A stretch of 64,000 nucleotides of DNA from Adineta steineri (GCA_905250115.1 CAJNOI010000075.1:119854-183853); one strand, 5' to 3'; shown: positions 32,751-57,478, counted from the stretch's first letter. Translations and numbers: made by a program. Notes: generated by a model not told the origin, from the letters alone.

Positions 32751-34715
32751 TCATTGAGCAATTGTAGGAAATGCAGTAATACGAAGTCGTGCTGCACCCA
32801 TTGGTATTAATGTAAGCATTTCATCGGGTTCTTGACTTTTAACAGGTGATTGTGGTAATAATCCAATTACATTTTGACTATCTGCTTTCCATTCCGGTAT
32901 ACGACGACCACGAACTTCAATATTTAATGGAATATTATTTCTTGTAAAAGGATTTTCACATCCAATTTTCTTCTTATGACGTTTAATTAACCATTCATTT
33001 GTACGTGATAGATCTAAACCATAATTCCAATTTGATTTTGATATAACTTCATATTCAGGCCAATCATCTGTACCACCAATACGATTATATTGTTCATTGA
33101 TAGCTAATGAAAATGTTAGAGGACCATAACTAATTGAAACTGCATTATGATTCGATGTCCAAGTTTTTGTATTTAATTGTAATGGTATTGTAAATGATAA
33201 AATATCATCATTGACCCAAAGACGATCAAGAATAAGATATGAACCATCATTTGGTGTTTTTTCATTAAATATAACATCTCCATTTAATGAAAGTGTTGGT
33301 GCTTTACGACACCAACGTGGTATTCGTAAATAAAGTTTAAATTGTGTTGATGTTGTTAATTGAAAACGAAATTCGACTTTTCCATCAAATGGATAATCTG
33401 TTTCTTCAATAATTGTTACTTGACTACGATTATTTGTACCAACAAATGCTGTTACTTGACTTGATACATATAATGAAGCACATAGACCACCATCATAAGT
33501 AGCTAACCATGCTTCTTCAGCATAATATGGCCATCCCATGCCATAATTATGTGTACAACAACGATATTGATGAACTTCTGGTTTATATGAAAGCATGGCA
33601 AAATTATTTTGAAATTGTTGTTGACTTTTAACTTGATCATCGAGTTGAATACAATTTGCACATGTTATATAATGTGTACCACGTGCAACAAAAGGATCAA
33701 ATGCAGCTGGTAAAGAATTAAATGCTAATGTTTCACTTCGATCAATCCATGTACCATCACCTGTAATTCTTGTAAGAATTTGAAAACTATTCATTAATTC
33801 AACAATACCACATGTTTCAATACCTTGTCGAGGATCACCATAACCTTCTCGACAATTTTCATCTCCAGCAAAACCTCCACCTGGAAATTGTCCATATTTA
33901 TTCATTACAGTTTCATAATCATCATAGCTAGCTTGTAAATAACGAGAATCAGGTGGATTAGCAACAAGTGAATAAAGTGCTGGTTCACGAAATCCTTGTG
34001 CAATATTTACATTATGCCATGTTGGTAAACCACTAATCCAATCAGGTGAATTTAAATGAATTTTTTTAATTAAATCAAGTAACCAATTTGTATCAGTTGT
34101 TCGATTATATAACCAAATAATTGTATCAATATTATCAGCCCATCTAACAGCGCCCCAACCTCGCATATATACAGCAACTGGTTGTTCATTTACGAATTGA
34201 AAATATTTCAAAAGAAATGGAATAACACGTGTATCATTTGTATATTCATAAAACGAACGAAAAACATTCAGTAATGGCATTGCTGGCCAAAAATCAGGAA
34301 GGCCATCAAGTGATGTACGTAAATTATTTGGACCAAACCATCCATCCGATTGTTGACTACTTAAAATACCATCAATCCAACGATTTGCTAATTTTAATGT
34401 ATCTTGATCACCAGTTACAAAACCTAGATCAGCAAATCCTCGTAACCAATATGGTAATTCTTCCCAACCTACTTTTGTTGGATCAGTCCAACCACATTGT
34501 TCGTAAACAAGATAATCGGATATATCCGAAAGTTTTCCATTTAAACCATTTATTTGTAATCTCAGTTGACCAAGTAACCAACCATCAGGTTTTATTGAAC
34601 CAGGTGGAAGCTTTTGAAATGGTACTGGTTGAAGCGGTGCTCGATTTGGATAATAATAACCAGTTGATATATCATTCGATGATATTTTTACACGACTAAC
34701 AACTTGAATTGTCAT
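32751..34715 (-). CDS. GH127-family glycosidase (DUF1680, beta-L-arabinofuranosidase-like)
   Basis: Single exon, 654 aa, matching the full length of bacterial and fungal GH127 enzymes, which remove beta-L-arabinofuranose from plant cell-wall sugars. The (alpha/alpha)6 barrel region shows WLLGQLRLQINGL, ELPYWLRGF and RGWGAVRWADN. The zinc-thiolate active site is present: Glu300-x-Cys302 (GIETCG) and Cys386-Cys387 (YRCCTHNYGMGWP), with Glu286 (GDENC) in the place of the acid/base. C-terminal beta-domain blocks (LYLRIPRW; SYGPLTFSL) follow. No signal peptide is seen. It has no intron, although neighbours have up to 14, and the family is rare in animals. Horizontal acquisition from bacteria or fungi is therefore likely. 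Base use is AT-rich like the rest, so transfer is not recent. Confidence 0.9.
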   Translation of the reverse strand: MTIQVVSRVKISSNDISTGYYYPNRAPLQPVPFQKLPPGSIKPDGWLLGQLRLQINGLNGKLSDISDYLVYEQCGWTDPTKVGWEELPYWLRGFADLGFVTGDQDTLKLANRWIDGILSSQQSDGWFGPNNLRTSLDGLPDFWPAMPLLNVFRSFYEYTNDTRVIPFLLKYFQFVNEQPVAVYMRGWGAVRWADNIDTIIWLYNRTTDTNWLLDLIKKIHLNSPDWISGLPTWHNVNIAQGFREPALYSLVANPPDSRYLQASYDDYETVMNKYGQFPGGGFAGDENCREGYGDPRQGIETCGIVELMNSFQILTRITGDGTWIDRSETLAFNSLPAAFDPFVARGTHYITCANCIQLDDQVKSQQQFQNNFAMLSYKPEVHQYRCCTHNYGMGWPYYAEEAWLATYDGGLCASLYVSSQVTAFVGTNNRSQVTIIEETDYPFDGKVEFRFQLTTSTQFKLYLRIPRWCRKAPTLSLNGDVIFNEKTPNDGSYLILDRLWVNDDILSFTIPLQLNTKTWTSNHNAVSISYGPLTFSLAINEQYNRIGGTDDWPEYEVISKSNWNYGLDLSRTNEWLIKRHKKKIGCENPFTRNNIPLNIEVRGRRIPEWKADSQNVIGLLPQSPVKSQEPDEMLTLIPMGAARLRITAFPTIAQ

Positions 34716-35102
34716 CTAAAATAATTTTATATCTAAAAAAAACAGCAAAAATCTTTGTCATAAAAAAAAGGAAACAAACAAATGATTTTTTAATCGAAAT
34801 AACCGAATACATCTTTCACGATACATGTTTTTTATATATGAAAATAATTACATACTGTCAAAAGAAAAAGAAAAACCTGTACACCATCACATTAGAAGCA
34901 AAATACCAAATTGGAAGAATCAATAGAGGGTTATATTTAAAAAAAAAGAAGAAGAACCGTAACAAATAATTGAATTTTGTTCACAACGAGCATTGCACAT
35001 AGATATAAAGAATGTAAACAACAAAAAATAGAATATTAATTTGACTAGTTAGACATATATATATATGTATATACATCTTACTGTTAATAGAAGAAATGAA
35101 TA
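34716..35102. other. Intergenic, no gene seen
   Basis: Between the GH127 start and the LYST stop on the same strand. A-rich, with no supported exon. Confidence 0.5.
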
Positions 35103-47623
<12,521 letters not shown>

Positions 47624-49088
47624 GATTATTTAATTCTAAATGTGATAAATGATATGCACCAAAAATCGGCATATCTCTAAAAAGAGAGAAAGATAAGATT
47701 TGTGCCCTTACACGTATTCAAATAATCTATTTTTAATTTTGTTTATAGTAGAAAAAGAGATTATTTTCAATATTAATAATCTATATTAACCCTTCAGACG
47801 GGCAGGTTGTGTACAATACCCTTAAATCAAATAAATAAAGTGAAATATGGGTCATGATATTCTACTAAATTTCTATTGGTTGATATACACCATTCAAAAT
47901 TTTAATCGAATCAGTTTGATAAAGACAATAGTATCGAAATAAGAAAGTGCTCAATCATGATAGCTTTTTTCTTCAAGATTAAACATATTTTTATATTGAA
48001 ATTATATTTACGTTGATACTAGCGACAAATATGTATTTAAAAGATTTCTTAAGTGGAATTTTGAAAAGAAAATGAATTCATTCAAACTAAAATGACTATA
48101 CTCATATATTTCATAAATCGTAAATTAAAATCTAACTTACTAATACTATTTCATCTTGAAAAAATGTCGTTGTTTCTTAACATAATAGATAAAATTCTTC
48201 TTATTTTCTGTCTCTATATTTAAATTTACATAAGACATCTTTCCTATCATCAATTTTTATCATTTCAAAGCACTTAAAACGAACAAAGTATAAATAATCT
48301 GAGTAAAAAAATGTCGACTCACTATTTCATTACATAATCTCGTAAATAAATATATAATTAACGTCATCAGTTAGAAATTATTTTCTAAAAATATAACTTA
48401 ATGTATACGTAGTAGTACGGGGATCATATTACCATTACTTTTTATTACAGTAAGTTGGTAATTGTCATCATATTTTATTACTTAATATCGCAATTTACGT
48501 TGTTTCAATAGCGATAGACCTATTATTGTTTATATATACAGTAGTTTGTTAAGTCTTTATTACAATTACTCTTATTACCTTTTAAATTAATTAGTAATAG
48601 CATTTATTACTTATTATTTTTATTACTTTGCAAAAATTATTATTTATTACCGATAATGGTAATGTGACAGCCCTACGTTTTAGTCCGAGAATCGTGAAAA
48701 CTATTAGAACGAGTTCGTACAATTTTAATTCTATGAATATTATACTCTAAAGTTGTTCACCTCGATTTATGCGATACATAAATTTTTCATGTTAAAATTC
48801 ATAATTATAATACACTTACGTGAATAAATTAAAAGTGACATGACATTTTTTTTCCTCTAAATAATAATTATGATAGTAAGTCAATTCTTTTTTGTTTAGA
48901 AACTTTTTCCCAGTAATTTCGTTTCTTATCTAATCGTAAAATAGTCTATCCGATAATGACCATTTAATTATTAAACTCGTATACATAAATCCAAGTTCTT
49001 AAGAATGAATTCTTTATTTTATGACAAGAAAAATAAACGAAGCAATAAATAACAAATACAAAAAAAAATATATAATTCAGTTTTTATT
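47624..49088. other. Intergenic between LYST and the glutamate receptor
   Basis: AT-rich DNA that must hold the LYST promoter. Apart from the probable MITE at 48407-48678, I see no gene or RNA. A TTTTTAG...CATTTAG acceptor pattern precedes the LYST ATG. Confidence 0.45.
48407..48678. mobile_element. Possible MITE rich in TTAC motifs
   Basis: The left end ACGTAGTAGTACGGGGATCA leads into TTACCATTAC. The right end on the opposite strand reads ACGTAGGGCTGTCACATTAC, then CATTATC. The interior is dense in TATTAC and ATTACTT words. The inverted ends are imperfect, so it is old or only partly bounded. Confidence 0.4.
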
Positions 49089-52000
49089 TTATACCATGAT
49101 CGGATCTTCTTGCATTGAATTCGAATTTAGACTGTCTTCATCATCATAAGTATATTGTGTAATAGTTAAACTTTGTTTTTCTTCATTTAAACAATTTTCT
49201 GATTGACTTGTTGTTATTATTACTGGTAATTTATTATTACTACTATTAGTGAAATAATCTGAAGTATTTTCAAATGTTACCGTTCGATTAGATAACAATG
49301 GTGTAGTAGTATTTTCTTCAGCATTACTAATATTATTACTAGTAGTCGTTGTTAGAACTTTTGATTCTTCAGTTTTACTCGTCGTATCTATTTTTATTGG
49401 ATTATGATTGGAATGAAGATCTTTAGTTGTTGGTAATTGTGAAGCAAATTTTAAATTATTAACTTGCGCTTTTAATTGTTTTGTTAATCGCATGTTTTTC
49501 TCCGGATGTACCAATATAATATAGACTTTTGGTGAAAAAAGACAAGCTAATGCTACAGTAGCACATAATGATATAGTAATACATAATGTTACAATATGAA
49601 CCTTGACAAAATAAATATATATATCATTATTTTGTTTTTTTTCCTATTACAAAATTCAATTACCTGATGTCGACCTGTATCATAAGCTGTAAAATAAATT
49701 GGAAGAAATGCTAACCAAAGTATGCATGTTGTATAACATGTGAAACCAATAAATTTCGTTTCATTAAAATTTTCCGGTACTTTTCGTGTTCGTACAGCAT
49801 ACATTGTACATATAAGTACAAGTAAAACATTATAAATTAATGAAAATAATAAAGAATTTTTATTCATACGACATTTAAGTATAACTAAACGTTCATATGC
49901 TATCATATCAACACCAGGACTTTCAAATGCAAGCCATAATAATGAAAGAAGTAATTGTACCATAATTAAACATGAACAAATGACAACTTGTGAACGTGGT
50001 GATATATATTGTGGACGTAATTTACCTTGTTTTTTCGTACTTTCAAATATTCGCGCAATACAATTTGTTTTTGTTAATAAAGCTGCATATAACATTGAAA
50101 AAGCTAAACCAACACCTACACGTTGAATAACACAGGTTATTACATGTGCTCGTATAATTATTGGAAATGTCATTAAATAACATAAATGAATACCACCAAG
50201 CATAATAAAACATAATTCTACTCCACTTGCTTTTACAATTGGTGTTTGTCGTTTTTGATAAAATAGAATAACGACATATAATGTTAAAATATTACCAATA
50301 ATTGATAAACTAATTGGTACTAATCCTAATGCTGAGAGGAATTCTATTGATGTTTCTTTTAATTTATAACATGATGTACGATTCTGTGTCGGCCAATAGC
50401 CAATTGAACATGGTTCACAACGTTCTTGTCCTTCAAAACTCGTAAGAATGGATGTTTCATTACATGGTGTACATACCCAACAACAAGCATCACCTTGAAA
50501 TTGACGTAATTCACCAACACGACAAGGTTCTGAACAACGAGATATTGGAATTGTTTTTGATGAAAGATCATTTGCATCTGCACCTGGCCATACAATTGAA
50601 TCAATTAAAAGATTAAGTTGACCATTTTGATTTTGATCGATTTTCCATTCACCAACAGAAACATATTCATATGGATATACCGATGTATCTGTTAATGATA
50701 CTATTTTAGTTGATCGACGATAATTATAAATTCGATATTGACCAGGTACAAAACGTTCGGAATTAAATTGAATTCGCCTTGAATCAGGCACTAAAGAAAA
50801 TCAAATCAACATATATATATATATAGTATACACTGAGTATTCTCTTGTGATTTAAATAGCTATCAAGGGTAAAAAATACAAATGCAAACTAATCTTATAA
50901 TTTATCTTTTTTTTCAAAATAGTTGATTTCTGTCTATTTATATCTTAAATAATTGAGTATAATCTTAATCATAGAGAGGAAAAGAAACAAAAAAATAAGA
51001 GAGGGAGAGCGAAATGAAATATTTCTAGAACAATGCATTTGTCACTGATTACATTGCAAAATGTTTTTGACAAGCGTCGTTGATAATAAACTTACTAAGA
51101 AATGTCTTTTCTAAGATCAATTGAAATAATGTTTTGCCGTCTATATCTGTTAAAGATATATTTGGACATAATAATGATGAACAATTAAAATATTCATGTA
51201 ATGCTTGAGCAAATACATATGTTGCATCAACAATAAATTGTAATTTACTATCCCAATTTGATTCATTTAATTGATGATGAATACATGTTGATGATGTTGT
51301 TAAATTACAACCAAAACGTTGTTCCCAAAATTCACTAAACCATGGATTTCGAGATGATATTGTTTTAAATGTTCGATTATTAATATCTGTTTGAATATTT
51401 TCATTAGGTAAATCAGGTTTTAATGCATTAAAATATTTATCAAAATTTGCTGGTTGAATTGAAATAAGTTCTAATGTTAATGCACCAACAGCTATTTCAT
51501 CTGTGTCACCATTTATAACTACAGATGATTCTTTACCCTAAACATATATATATGTATTCAAATAAAATATTCAAAGTTTTTGTTCTTTACCCATGCATCA
51601 CTTGCAATTAAAACAGGTCGATGTGTACCATTAAATGATTTAATTGCTTGTAATAATTTTCTTGCATCTTCTTTCGTAACAAATAAAACATAAACACGTA
51701 TTTGTACATCAGATTTAATACGATCTAACATTGTTTGTAATATTCCTCTAATATCTAGTATTGATGCATCACGATGTAAACGTTGTTCATCAGCAATACA
51801 TATACGTGCTTGTTTTTTTTTCATGAAATTTAATTCATCATCATTTGTTGCAGCGACTTTAAGTAAACGACGAAATTCTCTAAAACCACCTTCACCATAA
51901 TCACCATGAGAATAAATAACATTAACATATGTAAAATTTAAATGTTGTAAGATATCAACAATAGCTCGTGCCTGATTTGAATCGGACGGAACAGTACGAG

Positions 52001-52541
52001 CAAAATATTCAAATGATGGTTCACTTAATTTTGGTGTTGTTGATGCATAGGATATTTGTGGTAATTGAAATAAACGTAATAAATTAGCAACATGTACACT
52101 TACTGAACTTAATGTTGCACCGACAACACCAAATACATTATCATTATGAAGAGATTCTGATATTGATGTATTTACACATTTACATGTACTTGATGTTAAA
52201 CGACTAAGTACAAATCCAAGAGATTGTTCAACAGCATAATTATCATCGGAACATGTATCTAATATTCGTGCACCTAATTCAATACCAGGTAATAAATGTT
52301 CATCATTATTAATTTGTTCTATAGCAAATAACATAGCTTCTAAACGTTGTATACCACGAAATTGACTAATAGCTCCACAAGGTTCTTGTGGACTTCCATA
52401 TTCATGTACAGGAAATAATCCACCTAATGTAACATTACCTGTCCGACGAGCTGAACGACTTATAGATAATGAACTAGCAAATGTTAATGTTGTACCATAA
52501 AGAAAGCAAAAAATTCGAGTAAAAGTCAAATAATAAAACAT
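49089..52541 (-). CDS. GRM: Metabotropic glutamate receptor (family C GPCR)
   Basis: Four exons, 51591-52541, 51096-51537, 49664-50790 and 49089-49601; 1,010 aa in frame. A signal-like N-terminus is followed by the Venus-flytrap ligand domain, with LGGLFPVHEYG, YASTTPKLSE (the Ser-Thr that holds the glutamate amino acid group), IYSHGDYGEGG and LIASDAW (the Asp that contacts the amine). Next comes a nine-cysteine linker (CSEPCRVGELRQFQGDACCW) and seven membrane spans, ending ALACLFSPKVYIILVHPEKN, the standard mGluR TM7 exit. A Ser/Thr-rich cytosolic tail of about 130 residues completes it. The ligand residues that are visible favour glutamate over other family-C ligands. Group I, II or III cannot be assigned safely by eye. 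It is a neuronal G-protein-coupled receptor. Confidence 0.93.
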
Positions 52542-54466
52542 CGATTATTTTAGCCTAAAAGATCAAAAACTAATATAATCGACTTAAATTTGACATTTAT
52601 ATATTCAATGTGCATTTACACAAAACATTTTCTTTCTTTAATTCTATGGCTATATTTTCAGAAATTATTCTCTCTTGTTGACTATATACGCTAATCTATT
52701 TGACAAAAACAACCAAAAAAAGAAAAAACGAGAGAAATACTCTTCGTCACTCTCTAATATTACGAACGCATCTCCTTGCTTTCTCTCCCTTTTTTCTTAG
52801 TAATTACATAGTCCTTCCTGTCTTTCTGTTATTTTCTCTTGTTCTCTCAGTTTCTCTTCCTCTCTCCTAATGTATCACTTCTAACAACAATAGTCGATTG
52901 ATTCGATTTTGATTTTTTTTTTTTATTGAGAACTTTCTCCAAGGTACGACTATACGTCTGTTCTAGTTTCTATTGTGCGGTCGAAAGTCAATATTGATGT
53001 ACTACAAAAAAAAAATCGACGTGTCATGTGTTAAATAAACTTATTGTCGGGCATATCAATACGGACACAAATATGAGTAGAGAAACCAATTTACTTTGTT
53101 TTTTTTTCGCACTATTTTATACATTTGTTCGTTCATTAACTTTTTTTTTTCTCTTTAAACATGCAAACAAATTAGATTTGCTCTAATGCAAATGAACAAC
53201 AAAAAATGATCATTTAATTTTCTATTTTTAAACATTCATTTTCAATTATAATCTGATAAAATAGAAAAAAAACGATTTCCTATCATTTTAAAGAAAAGAA
53301 AAAATGTTTAGAAAAAGTGAATGAACATATAACTTTACCTTGAGATATATATATTATTCATTAATGTTTTTTCTTTTACATGTCAATTACATTTATAAAT
53401 TTAAATTTTTAATATTATATTTATCTTATTTAAATATATATATATATATATTTCTTTTTCGTTTGTGTTTCTCCATATAATATTGACTGATTATGTTTGA
53501 TGAGACAGACATAGTAGTCAATACATTGTACCGAGAGGAGAAATATTTATGAAAATTTCCTTCCTTCCGTATGTTTTATTTTTAGTTCTCTATATCGTTT
53601 AGTTCTATTTCAAGCGATATCGATAGGAACAATGATCTACATTATATAGGTAAAATTAAAAAAAAGAAAGTAATTTCTTTTATGTTAACGTTCAATAACT
53701 AAGCTTAGTCTTGAGTAATTTTTGTCCCTGTCATTCATCGTTATCTTTCCTTATTCCATAGAAATTTCCTTTGTCTTCAAAAAAAAAAACGAGATGAATA
53801 CATAAATAAAGTATGAGCAACGGAAAAATATAGTTAGCAATGCCAATAATAAATATGTGTGCACGCATAGACATAATATAACAAAGAATATATTAAGTCA
53901 AATCATTTAGTAACATATAAGATTTATTAAGATCTTATTTGCATGATTGATATTTTGTGTTTGATGAAAATTCTCCTTACTTTTTCTCTCTCGCATACAC
54001 GAATTAAGTCAAGCGATAGATCATTCGAAACGAGTTTGTTGCATGTTAAATAGGTTCATTGCAATAATAATGTCTTTTTAAAACATATAGAACAAGACAC
54101 ATCCAAGTAGGTAGTGAAGCCGAATGCCGTTAGAATTCTTTTTCATAAAAAAATCACGTTATGCTCATATAAGAAATACATGCATACAAGATGAATAATG
54201 TCTTTTTCTTTCAACTCATATCCTTTTGTCGGCATTTTCATTGTATACGTATGGATAATGATGATGATGTATCATTCGTGCGTATAAAGCTAGTATATAT
54301 CTTTGAGAGTTATTTGCTTTATTAAAGGTTGAATCATTTAATTACAGAGCTCTTTCTTATTCGTTCTTATTCCGCGTAATTTACATTTTAACTAGTTTTT
54401 TTATTTTCGGACGTGTGCACTCATACAACATTAAGTAAAAATTAAATGAACGTTTATTAAACTAAA
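52542..54466. other. Intergenic, no gene seen
   Basis: 1.9 kb of AT-rich DNA with pyrimidine tracts (about 52730-52870) upstream of the receptor, so it should contain its promoter. There is an AT microsatellite near 53435. No supported exon. Confidence 0.5.
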
Positions 54467-56473
54467 TCATGAATTCATTTTTGATCGTTTCTTTTTCTTT
54501 TTCTTTTTCTTTTTAATTTTTTTCTTTTTTGTATTATCTAAACCACAAAGTTTCTTAACAAATTTTTGATAATCGAATATATTTGATTGATCAATCATTG
54601 AACACATTATTTGTAAATCTTTTATATTCAATGGCATATCACCTAAGGTTGTTAGATTTTTTATTAGATATTGCTTATCAATAAAACCTTGTTGTTCATC
54701 ATCAAATATTTGAAATGATTCAATTAATATATGAGATATATCTTCATCTGTTAATTCTTCCCAATACAATGCAAGAATTGATTCAATTTCATCAAGAAAA
54801 TATTCATCCGTGTCATACATATTTTCTAATTTAGATTTGATTTTTTCAATTGTACTTTTTGACATGTTTTGTCCGGATAAATAAAGTATTTGTTCCAAAT
54901 CAGATAATTCTAAGAAAAAAAAGAGGAAATTAAAAAAAATGTTTTCTTCAAGTTACTTTAGAGATTATAATTGCTTTTTTTTCTTCCTATTACTTGTTCA
55001 ATGAATTATTTATAACATTTTCATTCATTTCTCTTTAGAACTTCTTTTCATAAAATATAATGTATATTTTCAATAGAATATATATAAAAAAAACAAGAAG
55101 ATTCATTTTTCAATACTCCTCAAAAGATATATCTCATTGAAAAACATCAAATTATAGAATTTCAATATGAAAAAGGTGGAAAATTTACACTAATATGCTT
55201 TTCATAACAATCAAATAATATATTTTTAGGAATTTAATTAAAGCAGTAAAATTTTTAACTTTGTTATGAATTTCTGCTACGGTTCTTTCTTTTAAAAAGA
55301 AATCGATTTTTATTATAGAAGTTAGACGATGACTAAATATTATTTCTAAATACTATCAATGTTAAGTGAGCTCTCAATTTGGAGTTTACGAGTTTCAAGT
55401 TTTTCAACAAATTACAGCTTGTAACTATGTGCTTTTTTTCTTGAGCGTCATCAGTCTAGAGTATCTATTAGAGCAATCAAAAACAGATGATTACAGTTTT
55501 TAGGTAGAGTTTTTCGCGAAAACTTAGATACTCATAAACTGCAAATTTGGAGTACACTTAACTTGACTGATTTCTTTTTACATTTCATTGCACAAGGAAA
55601 TATAATTGTGATTCTTTGAAAGTAGATATTTAGATCTGGCGACATCCGTGATTTTTTAGGAAAGAAAAATCATTCATCTTTTATAATATTTTCTATAAAA
55701 CACATGATCGGTTCAGTCATGAGATTTCTTAATATATGTACTAGCTTGGTATAAAGCGGTAATATGAAATTCTTGTTTTGAAAATTAGATCAAAAATAAA
55801 ACTGAGATTACCGTATAGATTTAATCAAGTAAAAAACATAAATGATAAAAATGTCGATGACTTTTGAATAAAGTTTATCATATCCGGGTTCGAACTAAGA
55901 ACAAGAATCTCTCGAGTATATAAGTAGTTACAACTCTATCTTTTGGCTATATAATGTCTACGATAGACTATGAATCGTCTGATAAGGATTCATAATCTAA
56001 CATCTTAATTTCCCATTTCAGAGGTACAGAATCTTCCTCGTGCGCCCCCCGCGCGGGGAGGGAAATTTTTGGCTTTTGGGAAGATTCTGTACCTCTGCAT
56101 ACAAGATTTTCAGAATCTTCAATTTTAGTCTTTATGAGATATGAATTAGGAGAATCTAGATTTCGCGAAAAGTTACAATAGAAAACTATGAAAAGATCAA
56201 ATCTAAATAGTTTGAACATTTCGAGGGATTTTCTTATAAATATATTTATGATTTAGACTATACGTATTGAACTCGATAAGCAACATAATTGGATTTTTAT
56301 TAGACAAACATACAACACAATTGAGAATTATATTTCTTACTGATCATATATTCTCCTGAGACTTTTGTCTTAATAACATTTCGTAATTTTTCCATTTCAA
56401 CATATGATAAATGTTGTTTGTCATATAATTCTTCTTCATTTTCAATAGACGAACGTTTTTTATTATTATACAT
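54467..56473 (-). CDS. EF-hand-like protein (EFCAB2/DRC8-like), Lys-rich tail
   Basis: Exon 1 (56341-56473) and exon 2 (54467-54909) join in phase 1 across a 1.43-kb intron; 191 aa. The helix-loop-helix arrangement of calmodulin-like proteins is visible: SDLEQILYLSG..., then LTDEDISHILIESFQIFDDE with QQGFIDKQYLIKNL as the best EF-hand, then NIFDYQKFVKKLCG. The loops lack a full set of acidic ligands, so calcium binding is doubtful. The C-terminal half resembles EFCAB2/DRC8, a subunit of the ciliary dynein regulatory complex, but general centrin or calmodulin-like origin is possible. The protein ends in an unusual run of about 16 lysines. The large intron contains a MITE, a tRNA-like relic and a GC-rich hairpin. 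Confidence 0.65.
55361..55562. mobile_element. MITE, about 202 bp, with inverted ends
   Basis: Left end GTTAAGTGAGCTCTCAATTT; right end complement GTTAAGTGTACTCCAAATTT. The terminal inverted repeats continue for about 45 bp (GGAGTTTACGAGT / GCAGTTTATGAGT). Internal sequence AAAAACAGATGATTACAG is shared, inverted, with the copy in LYST intron 4. Confidence 0.75.
55880..55957 (-). other. tRNA-like relic or SINE head
   Basis: On the minus strand an A-box-like TATAGCCAAAAGATAGAG is followed about 40 bp later by a B-box-like AGTTCGAACCCGG. The T-arm and acceptor stems do not pair properly, so it is not a working tRNA. It could be a decayed tRNA-derived element. Confidence 0.25.
56019..56097. repeat. 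Perfect 19-bp inverted repeat with GC-rich loop
   Basis: CAGAGGTACAGAATCTTCC at 56019-56037 is exactly complementary to 56079-56097. The 41-bp loop includes GCGCCCCCCGCGCGGGGAGG, very unusual in this AT-rich DNA. It sits in the intron of the EF-hand gene. Confidence 0.9.
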
Positions 56474-56600
56474 TCATTTATACAAAAACACAAAAAAGAA
56501 AAAAACAACACAGAAAGTAAATAGCGCTTATTTTCTCACTATTACAATATACATATGACTTGATAAATATTACATTCGGAATGCTTTTTTTTTGTCTAAA

Positions 56601-57374
56601 CTAAAGAATAAACGGTATCAATGCACGTCTTTTTGTTGGATATAAATCTTTATAATATCGACAAAACCATCGATGATTTAATAATGCTGATAATGATTGA
56701 TTAGTAAATACCCAAACAAGTAACGATGCCATTGCTGACGTTCGATGACTTGTTAGAAAAAATGACAAATAAATAATAATTTCAATTATTGAATTTGGAC
56801 ACGAAAAATAATTAAATATCCAGTAACCATATGGAATAGGTTTGATTTCATTTTGTTCAACAGGATTTTGTTTTTCTAATGTTAAATGAATATTATATTG
56901 AATATAACTTGCATTTAAAAAAACAAATAACGAAAAAATATATTTCATTATTGTTATATTCGTATAGGAATATTGATAATCACTAATTATTGTTAAACCA
57001 ACACATGGATAGTAAATAAAATGAAAAATATAATAAAAAAAATTCATTTTTAAATTTGATTTCGATTTATATACATATATACATTCATATAAACGATGAA
57101 ATATATGAAGAAAAAAAGGAAAAAAAAGAAGAAATGATGAAAGATGTAAAATGAATAAAATAAGATTTATAAGAAGAGCAATAATATAAAAATATTGGAA
57201 ATATGACTTGGATAAATTTGTTGGATTATAGAAATAAAAACGTTGAAATATTAGATTAATAATTGAATGATTTATTTTACAATCAATTAATGACCAAATA
57301 CCTTGTAGAAGTATTCCAGCTGATAATGACAGCCAAAAAAAACTAAGAAGTAAATTGAGATTCAATTCATACAT
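56601..57374 (-). CDS. SRD5A3: Polyprenol reductase (steroid 5-alpha-reductase 3)
   Basis: Single exon, 257 aa, somewhat shorter than the human protein (318). SRD5A3 works in the ER membrane in making dolichol from polyprenol, which is needed for N-glycosylation. Six or so membrane spans are visible. Matching family blocks, in order, are KSYFQYFYIIALLINLILF, HIFHRLYECIYVYK, FIYYPCVGLTIISD, the C-terminal NADPH-site region IPYGYWIFNYFSCPNSIIE, and the ending NQSLSALLNHRWF followed by YPTKRRALIPFIL. The start at 57374 follows an acceptor-like AAATTTTAG by 9 bp. The gene is 104 bp downstream of a small membrane-protein gene and 127 bp upstream of the EF-hand gene, all on one strand. Confidence 0.88.
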   Translation of the reverse strand: MYELNLNLLLSFFWLSLSAGILLQGIWSLIDCKINHSIINLIFQRFYFYNPTNLSKSYFQYFYIIALLINLILFILHLSSFLLFFPFFLHIFHRLYECIYVYKSKSNLKMNFFYYIFHFIYYPCVGLTIISDYQYSYTNITIMKYIFSLFVFLNASYIQYNIHLTLEKQNPVEQNEIKPIPYGYWIFNYFSCPNSIIEIIIYLSFFLTSHRTSAMASLLVWVFTNQSLSALLNHRWFCRYYKDLYPTKRRALIPFIL

Positions 57375-57478
57375 TTTTTTTATCTAAAATTTATTAGATT
57401 TTTATAATTACATACGTATATATAGATAAGTATATATATTATAAAAGAAAAATAAAATTTTTTGCTTTCTTTTTTTTT

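Noticed and set aside
53435..53455. AT run considered as a promoter TATA region
   Set aside because: Simple microsatellite far from any start codon.
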